This document shows, one piece after another, positions 1 through 6,810 of a DNA stretch of 64,000 nt. The translations under genes were made by a program, and so were the position numbers. Positions within the stretch are counted from its first letter, which is position 1, and each line of letters opens with the position of its first letter. Source of the DNA: Streptomyces bottropensis ATCC 25435 (lineage in GTDB: Bacteria > Actinomycetota > Actinomycetes > Streptomycetales > Streptomycetaceae); contig NZ_KB911581.1 of the NCBI RefSeq assembly GCF_000383595.1, forward strand, positions 4,060,396-4,124,395, written 5' to 3'. The notes beneath the pieces were generated by a model. It made no database searches, had not been told where the DNA came from, and saw nothing but the letters and a program-made list of their open reading frames with translations.

Positions 1-112
1 GCCGCAGGAAGTCGTCGTTGGCGTCGACGTACACGAGATCGGGGGTGAGCAGCGCCACCATGCCGGGCAGGGCCCGGAAGACCTCCGCATAGTCGATATG
101 CGGTTCCCTCAT
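1..112 (-). CDS. PAS-domain signalling protein, N-terminal fragment
   Basis: The first 37 codons of a gene that runs off the left edge. The protein begins MREPHIDYAEVF and continues ALPGMVALLTPDLVYVDAN, the opening of a PAS domain. In Streptomyces this opening is typical of PAS proteins followed by a PP2C/SpoIIE phosphatase or a kinase module, but the output domain lies outside the window, so only the PAS part is supported. The ATG at 110-112 is preceded on the minus strand by an AAGGCAGG-like stretch that could serve as ribosome binding site. The role is presumably cytoplasmic signal sensing. Confidence 0.6.
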   Translation of the reverse strand, partial: MREPHIDYAEVFRALPGMVALLTPDLVYVDANDDFLR

Positions 113-491
113 GTGCAGCCTGCCTTGGCGCCGAGCGTCGGTGTGCCGTTCCACGATAGGCGTGAACGGGCCACGGGACCCGGCAGATCCGCAGCATCGC
201 CGACATGCTTCGGCCGCTCCCGCCACGCGGGACGTCCCACGTCTCTCCCGCACCACCACGTCCCGGCCGCCCCCGGGCCGCTGACCAGCCACGCGCATCC
301 GATCGGGTGGGAAGGACCGAAAGAGTGAAGCCCGGAAAGAGCGCTTGATCCGCCCTCTCCGGTCTGCTCCACTCTTTCGCGCTCTTCTTCGGGCCCTTCT
401 ACGCCGTTCCGCACCACGTCGGACCGCGCCCGTCAGACCGCGCCCGTCGGACGGTGACCGTCGGACCGTGCCCGTCGGACGGTGTCCTGGG
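113..491. other. Intergenic region with inverted repeats
   Basis: No convincing gene. CGAAAGAGTG at 318-327 pairs with CACTCTTTCG at 370-379, and AAGAGCGC near 337-344 pairs with GCGCTCTT at 379-386. The two pairings are alternatives and could form a terminator for the oxidase gene that ends at 492. The right end holds a 14-bp tandem repeat, listed separately. Confidence 0.3.
418..487. repeat. 14-bp tandem repeat, five copies
   Basis: Five head-to-tail units of consensus GTCGGACCGTGCCC at 418-431, 432-445, 446-459, 460-473 and 474-487, with one to four differences between units. The array stops five bases before the end of the FAD oxidase gene, so it lies in its 3' untranslated region. Confidence 0.8.
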
Positions 492-1988
492 TCAGAAGAT
501 GCCCGGGCCGGGGGTCAGGATCCCGCACGGGTCGTAGCGCTGCTTCCACTCGGAGAACCGTGGCCACATCGAGCCGTAGTGCGCCCGCCAGTCGGCCGCG
601 GTGAACGCGCACGCGCCGTGCGGGTAGCGCACCCCGCCCACGGCCGCCGCGTCCTGGTAGAAGCGGTAGTTGCGGTCCATCATCCGTGCCGCGAAGTCGG
701 GGTCGGGGCCGGAGCGCGCGGCGTCGGTCAGCACGCTGACCAGCCAGACCCAGGGCCCGCCCGCATCGCTGGGCAGCCGCAGCAGCGGTCGGCGGTAGCT
801 CGAACGCAGCATCGGGAAGATCAGCCCGAAGCCGGTCGGGCCCAGGTCCTGCGCGGTCAGCGACGAGAACACCGACGCGACGTACTCCTCGACGGCGTCG
901 TCCGGCAGGAACAGGTCCGACCAGGGCTTGACCTTCGCGTCCCAGTCCAGGTTCGCCGCGAAGGAGTCGTACATGGTGGTGACCAAGGAGATGTAGTCGA
1001 GGTAGGGGGAGTCCTCGAAGGCCGCCGTGGCCGCGGCGGGGCTGAGACCGCGCAGCAGGTGGGACGTGTCGGGTGCGTCCCCGGGGTTGTGGAAGACGGT
1101 GGCCCACAGTGTCAGGGGCTGCGCGGTGCCCGGCTGGGGGATGCTGCCGAGGGAGTCGAACTCGCCCCGGTTCGCCAGGACGCGGACGTCCCGGAAGAAC
1201 GTCGGGATGTCCTGGTACCCGATCCGGTACGTGCGGGCCAGCCGTTTGGCCGGCACGAGGTCGACGGTGGCCCGTGTGATCACTCCGCACTGGCCGAGCC
1301 CGGCGAGCGCCGCCTCGAACAGGTCGGTGTCCTGCGTGCCGGAGCACCACCGCAGCCGGCCGTCGCCCGTGACCACCTGCAGCCGATCGGCGTGGTCGAC
1401 CTGGGCGCCGGCCCGGTAGGCCGACATCATCCCGATGCCGCCCATGGACAGGGTCCCGCCGACCGTCGTGCCCAGGTAGCTGGTGACCGACGCCGGGGTG
1501 AGGCCCCGCTCGTACGCGGCCTCGATCAGGTCCTGCCACAGCACACCGGCGTCGACGTCGGCGCCGTCCGTGCCGATGGAGTGGATGGTGTCCAGCGACC
1601 GCATCTCGATGACCAGGCCACCGCTCACGAGCGGCTGGCCGAACATGGCGTGGTGCGCGCCGGCCGGCGCGACCTCGATGCCGTGGTCGGCGCAGAAGCC
1701 GACCATCTTACGGATGTCCTGCACGGAACCCGGCCGGAGTACCGCGCACGGTCTGAGGAACACGATGTTGCCCTGGTCGTGCGCATTGGCCGCGAGGGAC
1801 GCGGCGTCGAAGACGAGGGTGCCGTCGAGCGGGGGCACGGTGGCGAACGCGGAGTTCTCCGCTGCCGCCGCCTCGGGCACCCACTGCCGGGCGATCAGGT
1901 CGAAGCCGGCCACGAGGGCCACCGTCCCGGCTCCGAACCGAGCCAGGAACTGACGCCTATTGAGGGCACTGTGTTCTTTGTGCGACAT
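492..1988 (-). CDS. Tat-exported FAD-linked oxidase, cytokinin-dehydrogenase-like
   Basis: A 498-residue FAD-dependent oxidoreductase. The N-terminus carries a twin-arginine signal (N-R-R-Q-F-L at about residues 10-15, then a hydrophobic stretch), so export in folded form with bound flavin is expected. A PCMH-type FAD-binding domain follows at about 75-250. His113, just before Gly117-Gln118, sits where cytokinin dehydrogenases bind FAD covalently. GTTVGGTLS and GLGQCGVITRA also fit that family, and the C-terminus DPCGILTPGPGIF is the usual family ending. Plant-type CKX enzymes cleave isoprenoid side chains from cytokinins; the true substrate here is unknown. The ATG at 1988 was chosen because GGAGG lies just upstream; the frame is open further upstream without a better signal. 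Confidence 0.8.
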   Translation of the reverse strand: MSHKEHSALNRRQFLARFGAGTVALVAGFDLIARQWVPEAAAAENSAFATVPPLDGTLVFDAASLAANAHDQGNIVFLRPCAVLRPGSVQDIRKMVGFCADHGIEVAPAGAHHAMFGQPLVSGGLVIEMRSLDTIHSIGTDGADVDAGVLWQDLIEAAYERGLTPASVTSYLGTTVGGTLSMGGIGMMSAYRAGAQVDHADRLQVVTGDGRLRWCSGTQDTDLFEAALAGLGQCGVITRATVDLVPAKRLARTYRIGYQDIPTFFRDVRVLANRGEFDSLGSIPQPGTAQPLTLWATVFHNPGDAPDTSHLLRGLSPAAATAAFEDSPYLDYISLVTTMYDSFAANLDWDAKVKPWSDLFLPDDAVEEYVASVFSSLTAQDLGPTGFGLIFPMLRSSYRRPLLRLPSDAGGPWVWLVSVLTDAARSGPDPDFAARMMDRNYRFYQDAAAVGGVRYPHGACAFTAADWRAHYGSMWPRFSEWKQRYDPCGILTPGPGIF

Positions 1989-2559
1989 GACAGCCTCCGT
2001 GATGTCGACGCGGCGGATCGTCGGCACGCCCGCCGCGGGTTCGTCGTCCTTTTCTCGGAGCGGAATCAGCCGGGCGAGCCGTGCCGGCCGGCGGCCGGGC
2101 ACCGCGGTGCGTGCCGCGACCCGAGCCCGGAGCCGGGCCGGCGCTCCCCACGCACAGCGATCTCCCCCTGACGTTCCGCTTACCGCCCATCATGACTTCC
2201 GGGGGCTTTCCGCGCGACGGTCCGGATCATCAACCGCGGTCCGAGGCCAGGCAGGTGGACGACTACACGAGTCAACGCCGTCCGGGGGTACGGCAGTCGT
2301 CTGCGGCAATGCGGCTTGTGCCCGTGTTCAACACATTCCGGTTGGGCTCAACTGCCGGGACAAGTGCCCTGGTTGACGCCTCGTCATCAGCTTGAGTGAT
2401 GATACGATCACGGCACTTACCGAGTGGACGGATGGGTGCAAAAGGAGCATCCGTCGTCCTTGGTGAATTCCTCGTGGCAACCCTGGAATGGCTGACCTTC
2501 GGTATGTGTGAATTGACAGGAATTCAGTAGCTGGCTATCGGCCGCCTGAAGAGGGTCTC
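1989..2559. promoter_or_regulatory. Promoter region between FAD oxidase and conservon
   Basis: This divergent intergenic stretch of 571 bases must hold the promoters of the FAD oxidase (leftward) and of cvnA (rightward). The part from about 2390 to 2550 is less GC-rich than the surroundings and holds TTGACA at 2513-2518. No clear operator palindrome was seen, and no gene is supported. Confidence 0.35.
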
Positions 2560-3765
2560 ATGACGCAATACATACAAAACTCGGCGCTGTGGGCACTCCT
2601 TGTCGTAACCCTTGTCGCCGCCATCCTCATCGTTCGTCAGCGACGGGCGGCGCGGACATTACGGCAGGAGATCGCAGGGCTCAAGAACCACTACGGTGAG
2701 CTGGAGAGCCAATACACGGAGTCCGTCCGCACGGCCCAGCAGGAAGCCGAAGGCGAGACGAGGACCGCGCTGAAGTCCGCCATGCGGACCCTGCAGGGCC
2801 TCGCCGCCGAACAGCAGCGCATCATCTCCGGACTGCAGCGCAAGTACGGTGACTCCGTCATGCTCCAGGACCTCCTGGAGATCGACCACATGAACGCGCA
2901 GTTCGGCCGACGGGCCCAGTCCATCGCCGTCCTGTGCGAGGGCTGGCTCGGCCGGCACCGCGACGTCGCCTCGGTCTACGACGTGGTCCGCAGCGCCCAG
3001 GGCAGGATCCGCCACTTCCAGCGGGCGCACATCCTGTCCAAGGTCGACTTCGGTGTCACCAGCCGGGCCGTCGAACCGGTGGCACTGGCCCTCGCGGAAC
3101 TGCTCGACAACGCGACCAGCTACTCCAGCCCGGACACCGTGGTCGAGATCAACGTCCGTTCCGTACCCAAGGGCGTCTGCATCATCGTCGACGACGCGGG
3201 TGTCGGCATGAACGAGGAGGAGAAGGCCAGGGCCGAGAAGCTCCTGACGAGCGAGCGGGCCACGGGCGTCTCCGGACTGGGCAACCCTCCGCAGTTCGGC
3301 TTCGCGGTGATCGGCGTGCTCTGCGAGCGGTTCGGCTTCACCGTGTCGGTGGACTCCACCTCCCCCTACGGCGGCGTGCGGGCGGTCGTGCTGCTGCCCG
3401 ACGACCTGCTCACCGACATGCCGGTGCCCAAGCAGCCGGCCGCGTCGGTGGAGTCGGTCGCGCCGAGGGAGGAGCCGCCGGCCGTCGAGTCGCGCCCCTC
3501 GGCGTACGAGCCGGCCCCCGAGCCCGCGCTGCCCCTCGGCACGACCGAGGACGGCCTGCCCAAGCGGCGGCGCAAGCGGCCGATGGCCCTGGTCTCGACC
3601 GGTCCGTCCGCCGCCCCGGCCGCCCCCAAGCGCCGCAGTGAGGAGACGGCAGCCATCATGGCCGCCTTCAAGCAGGGCACGGACGCCGGCCGCGCCACAC
3701 ATCCGGAGGGGGAGCGGCCGGGCGGAACCCGTGACGCGAGCAGTGAAGGGCACGAGGTCCAATGA
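2560..3765 (+). CDS. cvnA: Conservon histidine-kinase-like ATPase CvnA
   Basis: A 401-residue membrane-anchored sensor-kinase-like protein, first gene of a conservon. One transmembrane segment (about residues 8-25) is followed by a charged, probably coiled-coil linker and a HATPase_c domain at about 160-295. The N-box reads ELLDNATSYSS and the G-box VDDAGVGM. The tail (about 300-401) is proline/alanine-rich and disordered-looking. No phosphoacceptor His motif is evident, as is usual for CvnA. In Streptomyces, CvnA-CvnD are thought to form a membrane complex resembling an eukaryotic G-protein system. The stop overlaps cvnB by four bases (ATGA), indicating translational coupling. Confidence 0.9.
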   Translation: MTQYIQNSALWALLVVTLVAAILIVRQRRAARTLRQEIAGLKNHYGELESQYTESVRTAQQEAEGETRTALKSAMRTLQGLAAEQQRIISGLQRKYGDSVMLQDLLEIDHMNAQFGRRAQSIAVLCEGWLGRHRDVASVYDVVRSAQGRIRHFQRAHILSKVDFGVTSRAVEPVALALAELLDNATSYSSPDTVVEINVRSVPKGVCIIVDDAGVGMNEEEKARAEKLLTSERATGVSGLGNPPQFGFAVIGVLCERFGFTVSVDSTSPYGGVRAVVLLPDDLLTDMPVPKQPAASVESVAPREEPPAVESRPSAYEPAPEPALPLGTTEDGLPKRRRKRPMALVSTGPSAAPAAPKRRSEETAAIMAAFKQGTDAGRATHPEGERPGGTRDASSEGHEVQ

Positions 3766-4163
3766 ACAACGATCTTTCCTGGATGCTTGACAGCGCCTTG
3801 GAGATCCCCGGAGCCCTCCACGCGGTTCTGGTCTCCTCCGACGGGCTGCTGAGGGCACGCTCGAAGGACGTGGACAAGGACGACGCCGACAAGGCCGCCG
3901 CCGCGATGAGCGGCATGCAGTCGCTCAGCCGGTCCCTGGCGTTCTTCTGCTCCCGCTCGGACCTGCGCTGGCAGCAGACCCTCGTCGAGTTCGACGGCGG
4001 CTGGATCTTCCTCATCTCCGCCGGCGACGGCGCCTACCTCGCCGTGTCGGCCTCCTCCGACGTCGACATGGCCGACATCACCTTCCGCATGCAGCAACTC
4101 GTCGGACAACTGGGCAAGGTCATGACCGCCCCGCCCCGGGAGAGCAGCGTGGTACGGCCATGA
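3762..4163 (+). CDS. cvnB: Roadblock/LC7-domain protein CvnB
   Basis: A 133-residue roadblock/LC7 protein, second gene of the conservon. The fold spans nearly the whole protein: LDSALEIPGALHAVLVSSDG at the start, a central helix around MSGMQSLSRSLA, and a final strand-helix ending near LVGQLGKVM. Roadblock proteins in these systems are proposed to regulate the small GTPase (CvnD) and bind the CvnA complex. It overlaps the genes on both sides by four bases, so all are made from one transcript. Confidence 0.9.
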   Translation: MNNDLSWMLDSALEIPGALHAVLVSSDGLLRARSKDVDKDDADKAAAAMSGMQSLSRSLAFFCSRSDLRWQQTLVEFDGGWIFLISAGDGAYLAVSASSDVDMADITFRMQQLVGQLGKVMTAPPRESSVVRP

Positions 4164-4537
4164 CCGATTCCGACAGGCACGAGCACGAAGCCGCCGAATT
4201 AGTACGTCCGTACGTCATCACCGGCGGCCGCAGCCTTCCCGGCGAGAGCCAGTTCTCCCTCATCACGCTGGTCACGGCGGTCGTCGACCAGCAGCAGCGG
4301 CCTGCCCGCCTCTCACCCGAGGAGCAGAACCTGCTGGGGATGTGCGTCGGCGGTTACCTCTCCGTCGCCGAGATCTCCGGACACCTGCACCTTCCTGTGG
4401 GGGTCGTGAAGATCCTGCTGGCGGCCCTCTCCGAGGCCGGCTACCTCGTCACCCGCCCGCCGGCGACCCGTGCGCCCGTCGCCAACCTGCAGATCCTCGA
4501 GGAGGTGCTCCATGGTCTCCAGTCCAAGTTTGGATGA
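4160..4537 (+). CDS. cvnC: DUF742 protein CvnC
   Basis: A 125-residue DUF742 protein, third gene of the conservon. It shows the DUF742 pattern: an N-terminal VRPYVITGGRS, the middle segment QNLLGMCVGGYLSVAEISGHLHLPVGVVKILL resembling a winged-helix, and a short C-terminal helix. Its biochemical role is not established; it is always found between the roadblock and GTPase genes. The start overlaps cvnB (ATGA) and its 3' end overlaps cvnD by 26 bases. Confidence 0.9.
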   Translation: MTDSDRHEHEAAELVRPYVITGGRSLPGESQFSLITLVTAVVDQQQRPARLSPEEQNLLGMCVGGYLSVAEISGHLHLPVGVVKILLAALSEAGYLVTRPPATRAPVANLQILEEVLHGLQSKFG

Positions 4538-5105
4538 GCGGGCCTACGTCCCCGGCGGAGAGACGCAGACCGCCGTGAAGATCCTGGTCGTCGGGCACTT
4601 CGCGGTGGGCAAGACCACGTTCATCGGGTCGATCTCCGAGATCTCGCCGCTCTCCACCGAGGAGACGATGACCCAGGCCGGCGAGGCGATCGACGACCTC
4701 AAGGGCGTCCAGGGCAAGACCACCACCACGGTCGCCATGGACTTCGGCCGCCTCACCGTCAGCGACCGTGTGGTGCTGTACCTCTTCGGCACGCCCGGCC
4801 AGCAGCGCTTCGTGCAGATGTGGGAGGACATGGCACGCGGCGCCCTCGGGGCGCTCGTGCTCGTCGACCCCGAGCGGCTGGCCGACTCGTTCGCCGTCAT
4901 CGACCTGATCGAGCAGTACGGACTCGACTACGCGATCGCGGTCAACCATTTCGACGGCACGTCCATACGTGACGCCAGGGCACTGCGCGAAGCGCTCGAT
5001 CTGCTCGACGACACCCCCATCGTCACCTGCGACGCGCGGGACGAGCGGTCGTCGGCCGAAGCACTGATCACGCTGGTCCGCTACTTGATGGACCGCGCCC
5101 GTTAG
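4512..5105 (+). CDS. cvnD: Conservon small GTPase CvnD
   Basis: A 197-residue Ras-like GTP-binding protein, fourth conservon gene. G1 is GHFAVGKTT (about residues 27-35), G3 is LFGTPGQQRF, and the NKxD specificity motif appears as NHFDG, a change common in conservon GTPases. The start at ATG 4512, within the end of cvnC, gives a protein beginning MVSSPSLDERAY and is preferred over an in-frame ATG at 4470, because the P-loop then sits at the usual distance from the N-terminus and the overlap fits coupled translation. Likely a peripheral membrane switch acting with CvnA-CvnC. Confidence 0.9.
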   Translation: MVSSPSLDERAYVPGGETQTAVKILVVGHFAVGKTTFIGSISEISPLSTEETMTQAGEAIDDLKGVQGKTTTTVAMDFGRLTVSDRVVLYLFGTPGQQRFVQMWEDMARGALGALVLVDPERLADSFAVIDLIEQYGLDYAIAVNHFDGTSIRDARALREALDLLDDTPIVTCDARDERSSAEALITLVRYLMDRAR

Positions 5106-5118
5106 GAGCAGAGCAGAC

Positions 5119-6456
5119 ATGACCTCCGATTCCACCTTCCCCGCACCCCCGCCCGGCTGCCCGGCCCACGACAGCGGGATGCGGGTCCCGCTGTACGGAC
5201 CGGAGTACGCCGCCGACCCGCAGGCGTACTACGCCTACATGCGGCACTACGGGCAGACCGCACCGGTCGAGATCGCGCCCGGCGTCGACGCCACCCTCGT
5301 CACCGACCACGCGACGGCGCTGAGGCTCCTCCAGGACTCGGGCAACTTCCGCAAGGACGCGCGCCGTTGGCGCGACGTCGCGGAAGGCAAGATCGGCCCG
5401 GACAGCCCCGTCGTCCCCATGCTGGGGTACCGCCCCAACGCCATGTTCACCGACGGCGCCGAACACGCCCGGCTCCGCCAGGCCATCACCGACAGCCTGG
5501 CCAAGGTCGACTCCCGCCGCATCAGCGACATGACCAAGCGGGCCTCCGACTACCTCCTGGCCCAGGTCTCCGCCCGCGGCTCCATCGACCTGATGAACGA
5601 CTACGTCAAGCCGCTGCCGCTGCTCGTGTTCAACGAACTGTTCGGCTGCCCGGCGGACATCGGCGACCGGGTCGTCTTCGGCATCTCCGGAGTCTTCGAG
5701 GGCGTCAACGCCGAGAAGGCCAACGCGGTCCTGGGACAGGCCGTGTTCGAACTGGTCGCCCTCAAGCGCGCCAGGCCCGCCGACGACGTCACCTCCTACC
5801 TGATGCGGCACGAGGCACGGCTGACCGACGAGGAACTCGTCCACCAGCTGATCCTGCTCCTCGGCGCGGGCGCCGAACCGCTGCGCAATCTCATCGGCAA
5901 CACCCTGCACCGGCTGCTCCTGCACGACCGGTACGCCGACGGCGGCCTCATCGAGGAGGCCATCGACGACACGCTGTGGGAGAACCCGCCCATGGCGAAC
6001 TACGCGCCCCATTACCCCGCCATCGACCTGGAGTTCGGCGGCACGAAGATGCGGGCCGGCGATCTCGTCCTCGTCAGCATGACGGCGGCCAACACCGACC
6101 CTGCGCTCGCGACGGCCCGTCAGACCGGCGGCCGGCGCGCGCACCTGTCCTGGAGCGCGGGCCCGCACGCCTGCCCCTCCAAGGAACTCGCCCGCCTCGT
6201 CACCATGGTGGCCATCGAGAACCTGCTCAACCGTCTGCACGACATCGAACTCGCGGTGCCCGAGGACAGCCTCACCTGGCGACCCGGCCCCTTCCACCGC
6301 GCGCTCGCCGCGCTTCCCTGCCGCTTCACCCCGCAGGTGATGCAGCGTCCGGCCCCGCCCCGCGCGGAGACGACCGCCCGCGGCGACAACGCCCCCGCGG
6401 GCCGGAAGGCCGAGCGAGGGGTGTGGGGTTCCTTCCTGTCCTGGTTGAAGGGGTGA
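5119..6456 (+). CDS. Conservon cytochrome P450, CYP157-like, lacking EXXR
   Basis: A 445-residue cytochrome P450, fifth gene of the conservon, 13 bases after cvnD. The heme-ligand loop is WSAGPHACPS with Cys352. In the K-helix, where P450s carry EXXR, this protein has D283-D-T-L-W287. The CYP157 family of Streptomyces conservons is known for lacking EXXR, so family assignment fits. The I-helix (LLGAGAEPLRN) also lacks the usual acid/Thr pair. A disordered tail of about 45 residues follows the P450 fold. Substrate is unknown; the next gene makes a prenylated indole, so a tailoring role is possible but unproven. An AGGAG motif precedes the start. Confidence 0.88.
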   Translation: MTSDSTFPAPPPGCPAHDSGMRVPLYGPEYAADPQAYYAYMRHYGQTAPVEIAPGVDATLVTDHATALRLLQDSGNFRKDARRWRDVAEGKIGPDSPVVPMLGYRPNAMFTDGAEHARLRQAITDSLAKVDSRRISDMTKRASDYLLAQVSARGSIDLMNDYVKPLPLLVFNELFGCPADIGDRVVFGISGVFEGVNAEKANAVLGQAVFELVALKRARPADDVTSYLMRHEARLTDEELVHQLILLLGAGAEPLRNLIGNTLHRLLLHDRYADGGLIEEAIDDTLWENPPMANYAPHYPAIDLEFGGTKMRAGDLVLVSMTAANTDPALATARQTGGRRAHLSWSAGPHACPSKELARLVTMVAIENLLNRLHDIELAVPEDSLTWRPGPFHRALAALPCRFTPQVMQRPAPPRAETTARGDNAPAGRKAERGVWGSFLSWLKG

Positions 6457-6558
6457 CACCCGCAACCGTCTGTGACGGAAGGCACTGCATGAGCTTTCAA
6501 CCAAAGGGGTAGTAACGCGGCGGCAATTCGTGGTGACCAACGAACAAAGGGAGGTGTC

Positions 6559-6810
6559 GTGGACCACATATCCACCGGCGCCGCTTCTGCTCGACATCCG
6601 GACATGTACCGCCGCTCCCGACGGCACACCGCATTAACCCCCGTGGAGGCCACGAAGGGCGAGATCCGCCACCGGTCACCACGAAACGAGATACCCGCCG
6701 AGGTCGGCGGGTATCTTTGCGTCTCCTCCCACGCCCCGGCCGCCGACCAGGAGAAACCCGCGTCCCCGGCACCGTCCCCCCACTCCGAGCAGCGGCGGGA
6801 GCACCGGTGA
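6559..6810 (+). CDS. Small leader-like ORF before the prenyltransferase
   Basis: A possible 83-residue protein beginning MDHISTGAAS from GTG 6559. The strongest support is its ribosome binding site, AAAGGGAGG at the ideal distance, and its stop, which overlaps the GTG start of the prenyltransferase (GTGA at 6807-6810), as in translational coupling. The product is Arg/Pro/Ala-rich with no recognised domain and no tryptophan, so it is not an obvious attenuator peptide. A perfect hairpin (6690-6715) lies inside it. It may be a regulatory leader, a small protein, or an artefact of a good ribosome site. Confidence 0.35.
   Translation: MDHISTGAASARHPDMYRRSRRHTALTPVEATKGEIRHRSPRNEIPAEVGGYLCVSSHAPAADQEKPASPAPSPHSEQRREHR
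6690..6715 (+). terminator. Perfect hairpin upstream of prenyltransferase
   Basis: GATACCCGCC at 6690-6699 pairs perfectly with GGCGGGTATC at 6706-6715 around a six-base loop, followed by TTT. It could terminate the conservon transcript or act as an attenuator for the downstream fusion gene. The U-run is short, so termination is not certain. Confidence 0.5.

Noticed and set aside
345..2171. Very long plus-strand open frame opposite the FAD oxidase gene
   Set aside because: It is Arg/Gly/Val-rich with no domain. Mirror frames of this kind are expected opposite genuine GC-rich genes, and the minus-strand frame has a Tat signal and a clear family match.
2659..3858. Long minus-strand frames opposite the conservon genes
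   Set aside because: Low-complexity translation with no recognisable motif; the plus-strand genes match all conservon families.
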